Shown here in pieces: positions 1 to 7,472 of a stretch of DNA of 64,000 nucleotides. Positions within the stretch are counted from its first letter, which is position 1. Each line of letters starts with the position of its first letter. The stretch is from Streptomyces sp. NBC_00390 (GTDB taxonomy: Bacteria > Actinomycetota > Actinomycetes > Streptomycetales > Streptomycetaceae). The stretch lies in contig NZ_CP107945.1 in the NCBI RefSeq assembly GCF_036057275.1, positions 248,001 through 312,000 of the forward strand, read 5' to 3'. The position numbers and the translations under genes were made by a program. The notes below the pieces were generated by a model, which saw only the letters and a program-made list of their open reading frames with translations, was not told the DNA's origin and made no database searches.

Positions 1-2
1 GG

Positions 3-50
3 TCAAGGCGCCGGCCGGCGCCACGATACGTGCGGCCGGCGCCGCCTTGA
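3..50. terminator. imperfect GC-rich hairpin, probable terminator of a gene left of the window
   Basis: Outer arms TCAAGGC (3-9) and GCCTTGA (44-50) are perfectly complementary. Inner arms GCCGGCCG (10-17) and CGGCCGGC (33-40) continue the stem past a 3-nt bulge. There is no T-tract, which is usual for Streptomyces terminators. Its position ahead of a gene reading right suggests it ends an upstream gene outside the window. Confidence 0.45.
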
Positions 51-159
51 GTGACGGCCGCATGCCCGGGGAACATCCGGCCGGTTCGCGTTGTTCTGTG
101 CGTTGAACCGGCGGGTGCCGAATGCGGCCCGCGCGTCCAGCTACCCCAGCGAAGTGCCG

Positions 160-891
160 ATGGCCCATTTCCGAGCCGTTCCCGCCGCGCTCACCGGCGC
201 ACTCGTCGCCGTGCTCGTGGGCTGCTCCTCCGGTGGTACAGGCGTATCCGTCACTCCGCCGCCTCCGGCCACCACGGGCGGGACGCCGGAGGCGGTGACG
301 ACGAAACCTGTCGCGGCCGCACCGGGCACCACGACGCCCGGGCCGAGTCCGAGCACAACCGGCACACGCACCCGGCCCGCATCACTGTCCATCCCGTCGA
401 TCGGTGTCGAGGGCCTGAGCGTCGTGCCCTACAAGGGGACCACCGACGACTGGCCGGGTACACGGATCCAGAACCGGGGCGTCGCCGCGAGCCCCTACGG
501 CAACCAGGGCGGAGTCGGCCCCGGTGAGACAGGGAACTACCTGGTCACCGCCCACCGGCTGTCGGCCGGCGGCCCGCTGCGCAACCTCCCCTCGGTCCGC
601 AACGGCGACTCGGTCCTGGTCACGTCCGGCAGCGTGACCTACAAGTACGTGATCACCGACAGCCGGCAGACGTCCTTCCGTTCCGAGCGTTCGCTCGCCG
701 AGCAGCGTGCGGCGGTTCCCGGCCACCCCGGCAAGAAGCCCACGCAAGCGATGATCACGATCTCCACCTGCGCAACGCCGGAGGACGACGCGGCCGGGAA
801 CTTCTGGCGCGACGACCGGGGCAACCCCGAGCACCGCATCGACAAGATCGGCGTGCTGCGCGAGGTGAAGCCCCGGTCATCCTCACCTTGA
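160..891 (+). CDS. sortase-family lipoprotein (class E/F-like)
   Basis: This 243-residue protein is predicted to be a cell-surface cysteine transpeptidase. The chosen ATG gives a lipoprotein signal peptide with an LVGC lipobox (Cys22); an upstream in-frame ATG at 91 would place 23 non-signal residues ahead of it. A Pro/Thr/Gly-rich linker (about 25-72) leads to the sortase barrel. The triad is visible as His132 in TAHR, Cys204 in TISTC and Arg226 in EHRI. Sortases cleave a C-terminal sorting motif and attach the protein to peptidoglycan or another acceptor. A lipid anchor instead of the usual N-terminal membrane helix is less common. No protein with an obvious sorting signal lies next to it, so its substrate is unknown. 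Confidence 0.8.
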   Translation: MAHFRAVPAALTGALVAVLVGCSSGGTGVSVTPPPPATTGGTPEAVTTKPVAAAPGTTTPGPSPSTTGTRTRPASLSIPSIGVEGLSVVPYKGTTDDWPGTRIQNRGVAASPYGNQGGVGPGETGNYLVTAHRLSAGGPLRNLPSVRNGDSVLVTSGSVTYKYVITDSRQTSFRSERSLAEQRAAVPGHPGKKPTQAMITISTCATPEDDAAGNFWRDDRGNPEHRIDKIGVLREVKPRSSSP

Positions 892-1042
892 GCGCCCCGG
901 TGCAGGGCGTACTCGATGATCGTCATGACACCTCCCGGGGCGTCGCGCACGGCAAGGTGATTGATAGGTAAAACATCCTGTTTAGACGTGTTCGGCGCGG
1001 TTACCCGCACTGGTGGAGGGGCGCTGGAGAGGAGGAGGGAAC

Positions 1043-1354
1043 GTGATCACGCTGGAGCAGATCCCGAGCGTGCTGAACCATCCCGTCTACGACGCCGAGG
1101 GCAGCAAGATCGGCAATGCCAGGACGGTCTTCCTCGACGACGTCACCGGCGAGCCCGACTGGGTCAGTGTGGAGACGGGGCTGTTCGGCACAAGCGAGTC
1201 GTTCGTCCCGATCCGGGATGCCGATCTGGTCGACGACCACCTCCAGGTGCCGTACCCCAAGGACATGGTCAAGGATGCGCCGCGGGTCGAGGTGGACGCC
1301 GGGGGTCATCTCTCCGAGCGGGAGGAGCGGCGCCTGTACGCGTACTACATGTGA
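1043..1354 (+). CDS. PRC-barrel domain protein
   Basis: This 103-residue protein is nearly all one PRC-barrel fold. The pattern begins with a turn of the type VYDAEGSKIG, followed by beta strands, and carries a charged C-terminal tail (SEREERRLYAYY). The GTG start is chosen because GGAGAGGAGGAGGGA sits just upstream; the ATG at 1013 would place that ribosome site inside the gene. PRC barrels occur in RNA-processing, photosynthetic and actinobacterial stress-associated proteins; here only a generic protein-interaction role can be inferred. A TTGATA-N16-TAGACG pair at 961-988 could be its promoter, but the match is weak. A phosphoribosyltransferase gene follows after 42 nt on the same strand. 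Confidence 0.8.
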   Translation: MITLEQIPSVLNHPVYDAEGSKIGNARTVFLDDVTGEPDWVSVETGLFGTSESFVPIRDADLVDDHLQVPYPKDMVKDAPRVEVDAGGHLSEREERRLYAYYM

Positions 1355-1396
1355 AACCTCCGCGTGAGCCGGGGTTCTCCCAGAAGGCAGGCAGTC

Positions 1397-2089
1397 ATGC
1401 GGTTCTCCGATCGCAGGGCGGCCGGGCGTGAACTCGCCGCCCGGCTGGTCGAGAAGCACCGCGGCGGGCAGCTCCCGGATCCGTTCGTACTGGCACTGCC
1501 CCGTGGTGGCGTGCCCGTGGGCGACGAGGTCGCCAAGGCACTGGGCGCGCCTTTGGACGTGCTCGTGGTGCGCAAGATCGGAGCTCCGTTCAATCCCGAA
1601 CTGGGCATCGGGGCGCTGGTCGACGACGACCCGCCGCTCTACGACGAACAGGCGCTGGCCATGCTCGATCTGACGCCCGACCGTCTGGGAGCGCAGGTCG
1701 CCAGGGAGCGGGTGGAGCTCAACCGCCGCGAGGATCTCTACCGCGGCCGGCGCCCGGCACCGGATCTGCGGGGCAGGACCGTGGTCGTCGTCGACGAGGG
1801 TCTGGCAACAGGTGTGAGCGTGCGGGCCGCGCTGACCGCCGTCCGCGCCGACGAACCGGGGCGCGTGGTGGTGGCCGTGCCGGTGTGCTCCACCGAGGCG
1901 TACCTGGCGATCAGCACGGACATCGACCAACTGGTCCACCTGCACCGGCCCCTGGCCTTCCGGTCGGTGGGTGAGTGGTACGACGACTTCGGGCAGGTCG
2001 GCGACGACGAGGTGGTCCGGATTCTGCGGGCGGCGTTCGCCACCCACCGACACGCCGCTACCGGACCGACTCCTCGAGCAGTCCGATGA
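1397..2089 (+). CDS. type I phosphoribosyltransferase family protein
   Basis: The 230-residue protein has the phosphoribosyltransferase fold. ALPRGGVPVG (about 33-42) is the N-terminal loop typical of ComF/PRT-like proteins. VVVVDEGLATG (about 129-139) is the PRPP-binding motif, with Glu in place of the second acidic Asp. The family uses PRPP or binds it for regulation; the base or partner cannot be read from sequence. ATG at 1397 follows a GAAGGCAGG ribosome site and is preferred over the ATG at 1364. It follows the PRC-barrel gene closely, so they may be co-transcribed. Its 3' end overlaps the convergent DJ-1-like gene by 32 nt. Confidence 0.8.
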   Translation: MRFSDRRAAGRELAARLVEKHRGGQLPDPFVLALPRGGVPVGDEVAKALGAPLDVLVVRKIGAPFNPELGIGALVDDDPPLYDEQALAMLDLTPDRLGAQVARERVELNRREDLYRGRRPAPDLRGRTVVVVDEGLATGVSVRAALTAVRADEPGRVVVAVPVCSTEAYLAISTDIDQLVHLHRPLAFRSVGEWYDDFGQVGDDEVVRILRAAFATHRHAATGPTPRAVR

Positions 2090-2813
2090 ACCGCCGGCCG
2101 AAGAGGTACGCGTCTCCGGGCCAGCGCGCCGACAGGTAGTTGCGGTCCTGGACGACGAAGGCATGGGTGTCGTCGGTGGCGCTCCCGCGGGACATGAGCA
2201 CCCTCGGCCCGCGGTCGAACGACGTCGCCGGCGTGCTCAGTGCCGCCTTGACCTCGTCCTCCACGTAGGCAGGGTACGTGCGGTAGTAGCGCCCGAGGCG
2301 CCACGCGGTGGTCAGATACGCCGTACGTTCCATGTACCTGGGCAGGCAGGTGGTCCGCCGGCCCGCCAGCACGCTCCGGCCGGTCGCCGCGTCGGCCGTG
2401 CGCGCGAGCACCAGGACACCGTGGCAGATGGCGCCAACCGGCCGGTCCAGCGCCCAGAAGGCCGCGACCTGCTGCTGAAGGACGTTCGAGCCGAGGTACT
2501 GCCGCATCCCGGGTGCGTGACCGCCGGGAAGGATCAGACCGTCGAAGGCGTTGATGTCGAGCTCGGACCACGCCCGCGTGTCGGCGAACTCCTTGCTCCG
2601 GGTCAGCTCGTCGTAACAGCGCCGGGCGTCGGGTTCGGCGCCCAGCTGCCCGAAGAGGACTCCGGACAGGAGTCGCGGATCGGCGGCCGGCACCGTGCCG
2701 GCGCGTTCGGTGGCGAAGACGACCTGATGTCCGGCATCGGTCAGCAGGCGCCAGGGCACCGCCACCTCGGTGACGTCGAAGTCGTGATCGGGGACCGGAA
2801 TGAGTACGCGCAC
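2058..2813 (-). CDS. DJ-1/PfpI family protein (class I glutamine-amidotransferase-like)
   Basis: A 251-residue protein with the flavodoxin-like DJ-1/PfpI fold. DGLILPGGHAPGM (91-103) and AICHG with nucleophile Cys130 form the nucleophile elbow. The family includes glyoxalase III/deglycase-like enzymes, chaperones and peptidases; this member is longer than minimal DJ-1 and resembles the group often annotated as type 1 glutamine amidotransferase domain proteins. Start ATG 2813 begins MRVLIPVPD, a typical first beta strand. The gene converges on the phosphoribosyltransferase gene and shares its last 32 nt with it. Substrate unknown. Confidence 0.8.
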   Translation of the reverse strand: MRVLIPVPDHDFDVTEVAVPWRLLTDAGHQVVFATERAGTVPAADPRLLSGVLFGQLGAEPDARRCYDELTRSKEFADTRAWSELDINAFDGLILPGGHAPGMRQYLGSNVLQQQVAAFWALDRPVGAICHGVLVLARTADAATGRSVLAGRRTTCLPRYMERTAYLTTAWRLGRYYRTYPAYVEDEVKAALSTPATSFDRGPRVLMSRGSATDDTHAFVVQDRNYLSARWPGDAYLFGRRFIGLLEESVR

Positions 2814-2847
2814 CGGGCAATGATGGCATGCCCATGCTCATGCCGTG

Positions 2848-3014
2848 GGCGGACGCGTCGGCGACGCCGCCCCGCGACGCCTGTCGTTCGAGCGATACCC
2901 GGGCCTCGGGGCGGACGAGAAGGGCATCGTCCGCCCCAAGGGCGCGACATGCTGCCCGTCGCCTGGTTCAAGGACCCGGCGGGCAACGTCCTTTCCGTGC
3001 GCCGGCAGGCGTGA
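2848..3014 (+). pseudogene. frameshifted remnant of a VOC/glyoxalase-like protein
   Basis: The frame starting at 2848 reads a stretch containing FERYPGLGADEKGI. About 30 nt later a different frame reads PVAWFKDPAGNVLSV and stops at 3014. Together these match the C-terminal end of small glyoxalase/VOC proteins, where FERY...DE.GI is followed by AWFKDPDGNxLSL. The frame change falls near 2937-2945. There is no N-terminal half and no start or ribosome site, so this is a decayed 3' end. It lies between two minus-strand genes, on the plus strand. Confidence 0.65.
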
Positions 3015-3023
3015 TCCTGCGGA

Positions 3024-3650
3024 TCACCGGAGGGGGCCGGTCAGTCTGTACGTGAGGTGCGTCGCGCGGGAGGTCCCTTCGACCCGCACCGGCTCCAGCT
3101 CCCGCTGCTGCAGGCCCAGGTGGTCGAAGAGCCGCAGCCCGGAGCCGAGCAGCACCGGGATGACATGCAGCTGCAACTCATCGATGAGTCCCGCCCGCAG
3201 GTACTGCTGCACGGTGTCGGCGCCGCCCGCGATGTCGACGTTCCGTCCAGCGGCAGCCTTCCTGGCCTGGTCGAGTGCACTGTGGATACCGTCGGTGACA
3301 AAGGTGAAGGTCGTGCCGCCCTCCTTCACCAGGCGCGGCCTCGGGCGATGGGTCAGCACGAACACCGGGGCCCGGAACGGCGGGTTGTCGCCCCAGTGCT
3401 TCTCGCCGGTGTCGTACATCGTCCGGCCCATCACGACCGGGCCGGTGGCATCGAACCACTCGCGCACGATCTCCGAGTCGCGGTTCTCCTCTCCACCGGC
3501 CAGGCCCTGCCGCTCCCGCCAGCTCGCCAGGGAATGGATCCAGTCGTGCAGCCGCTCGGCTCCGGTGCCGGCCGGATTGTCGGCGCTCACATCCGTCCCC
3601 GCGATACAGCCGTCCAGGGACATGGTCATGTCTGCCGTGACGATCGTCAT
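3024..3650 (-). CDS. dihydrofolate reductase/RibD C-terminal domain family protein
   Basis: This 208-residue protein starts MTIVTADMTMSLDG, the first strand of the RibD-C/DHFR-like fold. It continues with VVMGRTMYD, VFVLTHRPR and a late IAGGADTVQQYL motif, which is the cofactor-binding signature of this family. These are NADPH-dependent reductase-like proteins, related to the reductase half of riboflavin RibD but usually with unknown substrate. ATG 3650 is preceded by GGAG at a good distance; the ATG at 3689 lacks one. The gene is followed leftwards by the VOC remnant. Confidence 0.85.
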   Translation of the reverse strand: MTIVTADMTMSLDGCIAGTDVSADNPAGTGAERLHDWIHSLASWRERQGLAGGEENRDSEIVREWFDATGPVVMGRTMYDTGEKHWGDNPPFRAPVFVLTHRPRPRLVKEGGTTFTFVTDGIHSALDQARKAAAGRNVDIAGGADTVQQYLRAGLIDELQLHVIPVLLGSGLRLFDHLGLQQRELEPVRVEGTSRATHLTYRLTGPLR

Positions 3651-3800
3651 GAGGTGCTCCTTCGTCCTCGGGGTGCACGGTGCTCTCACTCATGCGTCGA
3701 TCGGGAGCTCGTCCTTTCGACATCATCCCCGCATCGGGAGGCGCGCAGCGGGCAGTGACACCGGGCCGGTGCGGGGCCCGCTGCGCATGGACGTGAGCCG

Positions 3801-4739
3801 TCACTTCACGGAGCCGGCCATCACTCCCTGCACGAAGTGCCGCTGGAAGGCGAAGAAGACGACCACCGGCACCACCAGGGACAGGAACGCGCCGGGTGCC
3901 AGCACGCCGATATTGCTGCCGAACTGCCGCATCTCCGACTGCAGGGCCACGGTCAGCGGCTGGGAGTCGCTGTCCGCGAAGAGCAGGGCCACCAGCATGT
4001 CGTTCCACACCCACAGGAACTGGAAGATGGCCAGGCTCGCCAGCGCGGGACGCCCGAGCGGCAGGATCAGCCGGGAGAAGATGCGCCATTCGCTGCCGCC
4101 GTCCATCCGGGCCGCCTCCAGCATCTCGCGCGGGATCTCCGCGAAGAAGTTGCGCAGCAGGAAGACCGCGAACGGTAGTCCGTAGGCGACATGGAAGAGC
4201 ACGACACCCGGGATCGTGCCGAACAGGCCCACCGATCCGAAGAGTTTGGCGACGGGCAGCAACCCGATCTGGATGGGCACCACCAACAGTCCGACCACGA
4301 CGAGGAAGACGGCGTCGCGGCCCGGGAACTCCAGCCAGGCGAAGGCGTAGCCGGCGAGCGCGGCCAGCACGACGACGAGGGCCGTGGTGGGCACGGAGAT
4401 CAGGACGGTGTTCCAGAACGCCCCTGTGATGTCGGAGTCCTTCAGCAGGGCCGTGTAGTTGTCCAGGGACAGCTGACCGGGATCGGTGAGCGCGGTCCAC
4501 CAGCCGTCCGTGGCGTTGTCGCTCTCGGACCGCATCGAGGAGAGGAACAGCCCGGCCAGCGGGGTGATCCACACCAGGGCGACGACGATCAGTACCGCTT
4601 GGACCAGGCCGCTGCCGAGCAGTCGGGCCAGTCTGCCCGGAGTGCTCCGGCGCCCGCGGGCCGTCCTTGCCCGCCCCGGTGCGTCGGTCTTGGCCGGCTG
4701 CGGGGACGGGGTGCGCTCGATGGTGCTGTGATGGCTCAT
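3801..4739 (-). CDS. carbohydrate ABC transporter permease, MalG type
   Basis: The 312-residue inner-membrane subunit has about six transmembrane helices (first near 44-66) and the EAA loop EMLEAARMDGGSEW near 205-218, which docks the ATPase. It ends QGVMAGSVK, typical of MalG/AglG-like permeases. Its ATG overlaps the stop of the preceding permease by 4 nt (ATGA), so the two are translationally coupled. It is the last gene of the operon with the binding lipoprotein and GH13 enzyme. No ATPase gene is present; Streptomyces sugar importers usually share MsiK encoded elsewhere. An alpha-glucoside substrate is inferred from the GH13 neighbour. Confidence 0.88.
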   Translation of the reverse strand: MSHHSTIERTPSPQPAKTDAPGRARTARGRRSTPGRLARLLGSGLVQAVLIVVALVWITPLAGLFLSSMRSESDNATDGWWTALTDPGQLSLDNYTALLKDSDITGAFWNTVLISVPTTALVVVLAALAGYAFAWLEFPGRDAVFLVVVGLLVVPIQIGLLPVAKLFGSVGLFGTIPGVVLFHVAYGLPFAVFLLRNFFAEIPREMLEAARMDGGSEWRIFSRLILPLGRPALASLAIFQFLWVWNDMLVALLFADSDSQPLTVALQSEMRQFGSNIGVLAPGAFLSLVVPVVVFFAFQRHFVQGVMAGSVK

Positions 4740-6073
4740 TTCCTGCTCCCGCGGAAGCGGCGGACGTTGAAGATCATGGCGGGGACGACCAGCAGGAGCA
4801 GCAGGACGCTCAAGGCGCTGCCGAGTCCCTGGTTGTTGCCGCCGCCGAAGGACACCAGCCACATCTGGGTGGCCAGTACGTTCGCCTCCTCCTGCACGGG
4901 ACCCGGCGCGATGATGTAGACGAGGTCGAAGACCTTCATCACATTGATGACCAGTGTCACGAAGACCACGGTCAGGACAGGGGCGAGCAGCGGCACCGTG
5001 ATCTTCCGGAAGATCTGCCACTCGTTGGCACCGTCCATCCGGGCCGCTTCCAGCGCCTCGCGGGGCAGGGCCGCGAGCCCGGCGCCGATCAGCACCATCG
5101 CGAAGCCGGTCCAGATCCACAGATAGGCACCGATGATGGCCGGGGTGACCAGGGCGGGACCGAGCCAGGACACACCTTCGTAGGGTGCGGCGAAGTTGTC
5201 CGCCGGGAGCCGGACGGTGTACGAACCGCCGGCCAGGCCCTTGAGGTTGAAGGACCCGTCCGGTCCGGTGGTGGCGGTGGCGGCCACCTTGCCGTCCCGT
5301 AGCGCTTCCACGGTCATGCCCGGCAGTCCGTTCTCCTTCGGATCGACCGTACCGGGCTTGCCGCCCCCGCCCGGGGTGAAGTCCAGGTACACCACTCCCC
5401 TGACCTCGTCGGCGGCGGCCTGGGTCCTGGTGGCGCCCTGCGCGGGAGTGGCCTCGGGAGGCACCGCGTCCGGGGCCACGCCGACGAATCCGAGCGAGAT
5501 GCTCTCCCCCGGCGTGACCGTGCCGGTGGTGCCGTACGAGCCGCCGGGCTCCTCGGCCAGTCCCTGGTCCTCACGGGCCCGGGCGGTGGGGTAGGCGGAG
5601 TTGCCGGTGAAGCTGTCGTGGACGGAGACGACCATGGCGTTCAGTACGCCGCGGTCCGGGTCCTGTTCGTACGCCAGCCGGAAGATGATGCCGGCCGCGA
5701 GGAACGAGACGGCCATGGGCAGGAACAGCAGCAGCTTGAACGCGGTGGCCCAGCGCACCTTTTCGGTGAGCACCGCGAGGACCAGGCCGAGGCCGGTCAG
5801 CAGGACGGGTGCGACGACCACCCAGATGGTGCTGTTGCGGATGGCCTTGAGGGTGGCCGGGTCGCGGAATATCTCCGCGTAGTTCTCGCCTCCGACGAAC
5901 CGGTCACCGGTGGCGTCGAAGAGGCTGCGGCCGATGGAGAACAGCACCGGATAGACGACGAGGGCGCCGAGCAGCAGCAGAGCGGGCAGCACGAAGGCGA
6001 TCGCGATGGCGCGCCTCCTGCGCTGGGCCCGCCGCCGCGGATTCGCGGCGGCGGCGGGGGCGTTGACAGCCAT
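4736..6073 (-). CDS. carbohydrate ABC transporter permease, MalF type, with inserted extracytoplasmic domain
   Basis: The 445-residue permease has a first helix at about 22-46, helices up to about 134, and a second membrane block from about 304 with the EAA loop EALEAARMDGANEW. Between them lies a roughly 165-residue non-membrane segment (about 136-303). Inside it, residues about 225-291 read as a small beta-sandwich of the SdrD-B/carboxypeptidase-regulatory type: GVVYLDF..., NGLPGMTVEAL, TGPDGSFNLKGLAGGSYTVRLP. MalF of enteric bacteria also has a large loop, but of a different fold. The ATG follows only 11 nt after the binding-protein stop. It heteropairs with the MalG-type subunit. Confidence 0.85.
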   Translation of the reverse strand: MAVNAPAAAANPRRRAQRRRRAIAIAFVLPALLLLGALVVYPVLFSIGRSLFDATGDRFVGGENYAEIFRDPATLKAIRNSTIWVVVAPVLLTGLGLVLAVLTEKVRWATAFKLLLFLPMAVSFLAAGIIFRLAYEQDPDRGVLNAMVVSVHDSFTGNSAYPTARAREDQGLAEEPGGSYGTTGTVTPGESISLGFVGVAPDAVPPEATPAQGATRTQAAADEVRGVVYLDFTPGGGGKPGTVDPKENGLPGMTVEALRDGKVAATATTGPDGSFNLKGLAGGSYTVRLPADNFAAPYEGVSWLGPALVTPAIIGAYLWIWTGFAMVLIGAGLAALPREALEAARMDGANEWQIFRKITVPLLAPVLTVVFVTLVINVMKVFDLVYIIAPGPVQEEANVLATQMWLVSFGGGNNQGLGSALSVLLLLLVVPAMIFNVRRFRGSRK

Positions 6074-6084
6074 GACGGGTGGCC

Positions 6085-7416
6085 TCAGTTCCCGTACGCC
6101 TTGGCTGCCGCGGCTTCCAGCTTCGCCGCGGTGGCCTTGGGGTTCGACGGGTTGCGCAGGAAGTCCTGCAGGAGCTTCCACTCGCCCGCACCCTTCGTGC
6201 CGCCGAACGCGGCCGGGGCCTGGTCTGACATGTCGAAGCGGACCGAGTCACCGGCCTTCACCAGCGATTCGGCGGTCGCGCGGGTGGTGTCGTCGCTGTA
6301 CGCGGAGAGCTTCACGTTCTTGTTCGGCGAAAGGAAGCCACCGGCACCGGCCCAGATCTCGGCGGCCTCGGGCGTGGCAAGGAACTCGAGCAGGGCCATG
6401 CCGGCCTTCCGGTTCTTGCCGTCCTTCAGGACGACGGCCGCGTCGCCGCCGCTGACGACCGGGGCAGTGCCGCTGCCGACCGGCGGGAACGGGTAGAACT
6501 TGGCGTCCTCGCCGAGCTTCTTGCCGAACTCGTCCTTGGCTATGCCGCCGACGAAGTCGCCCTCGTAGACCATGCCGGCCTTGGGCTCGGGGCCGAAGAC
6601 CTGCTCGACGGAGGTCGGGAAGGCGGTGCGCAGTGCGCCGTTCGCGCCGCCCGCCACCAGCTGCTTGTCCTTGAACAGGTCACCGAGCGTGGTGAGCGCC
6701 TTGACCACGGTGGGATCGGTCCAGGGCAGCTTGTGGGCTGCGAGCTTGTCGTAGTTCTCCGGGCCGGCCTGGGAGAGATAGATGTTCTCGAACCAGTCGG
6801 TGAGGGTCCAGCCGTCCTCGCCGGCGACGGAGAAGGCGGGCAGACCCGAGTCGGCGAGAGTGCGGCCGGTCTTGAGCATGGCCTCGTACGTCTTGGGCTC
6901 GCCCACCCCGGCCTGCTCGAAGGCGGCCGGGCTGTACCAGACGGTCGACTTGTGCGCGGCCTTGAAATAGAGACCGTAGTACGTGCCGTCGACGGTGCCG
7001 TAGTTCTTCCACACGGGAGCGAGTCCGGCACCGGCGGTCGCGTCGGCCTTCTTGGACAGCGGGGAGAGCCAGCCCTCCTTGGCGAACTGCTGGAGCACGC
7101 CGACCTGGGGCACCATGACGACCTCAGGGGCGTTGCCGCCCTCGATCTTGCTGCCGACGAAGGTGGAGACATTGTCACCGGTGGGCACGAAGGTGGTCTT
7201 CGCTCCGGTCTTCTCGGAGAAGGCGTCGAGCACCTTCTGGAAGTTCTTCTGCTCGCTTCCGGTCCACACGCCGGCGACGGTCACCGTCTGGCCGCTGAGC
7301 TCCTTGGCGCTCGCGGGTCCGGTCGCCTCTCCGCCGCAGGCACTCGCGCCGAGTGCGAGGGCGAGTACCGCCGATCCTGCTGCCGCCGTACGCCGTGCCG
7401 TGATGTTTCGGGACAT
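6085..7416 (-). CDS. extracellular sugar-binding lipoprotein of ABC transporter
   Basis: The 443-residue protein has an Arg-containing signal peptide and a lipobox ending at Cys27 (ASAC), so it should be lipid-anchored outside the membrane. The body is a type 1 solute-binding fold: LSGQTVTVAGVWTG, APEVVMVPQVGVLQQFA, then YGLYFKAAHKSTVWYSP. It captures the sugar for the two permeases encoded directly downstream. ATG 7416 follows GGAAGGAAC. The GH13 alpha-glucosidase gene is 56 nt upstream on the same strand, so an alpha-glucoside (maltose, isomaltose or similar) is the likely ligand, by context only. Confidence 0.88.
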   Translation of the reverse strand: MSRNITARRTAAAGSAVLALALGASACGGEATGPASAKELSGQTVTVAGVWTGSEQKNFQKVLDAFSEKTGAKTTFVPTGDNVSTFVGSKIEGGNAPEVVMVPQVGVLQQFAKEGWLSPLSKKADATAGAGLAPVWKNYGTVDGTYYGLYFKAAHKSTVWYSPAAFEQAGVGEPKTYEAMLKTGRTLADSGLPAFSVAGEDGWTLTDWFENIYLSQAGPENYDKLAAHKLPWTDPTVVKALTTLGDLFKDKQLVAGGANGALRTAFPTSVEQVFGPEPKAGMVYEGDFVGGIAKDEFGKKLGEDAKFYPFPPVGSGTAPVVSGGDAAVVLKDGKNRKAGMALLEFLATPEAAEIWAGAGGFLSPNKNVKLSAYSDDTTRATAESLVKAGDSVRFDMSDQAPAAFGGTKGAGEWKLLQDFLRNPSNPKATAAKLEAAAAKAYGN

Positions 7417-7472
7417 GATGCGTTCCTTCCGGGGGTGGGTGAGGTGCTGCGGGTGACGCGGGGACGTTCGGT

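Noticed and set aside
961..988. a promoter TTGATA-N16-TAGACG before the PRC-barrel gene
   Set aside because: The -10 is a weak match; mentioned only in the gene entry.
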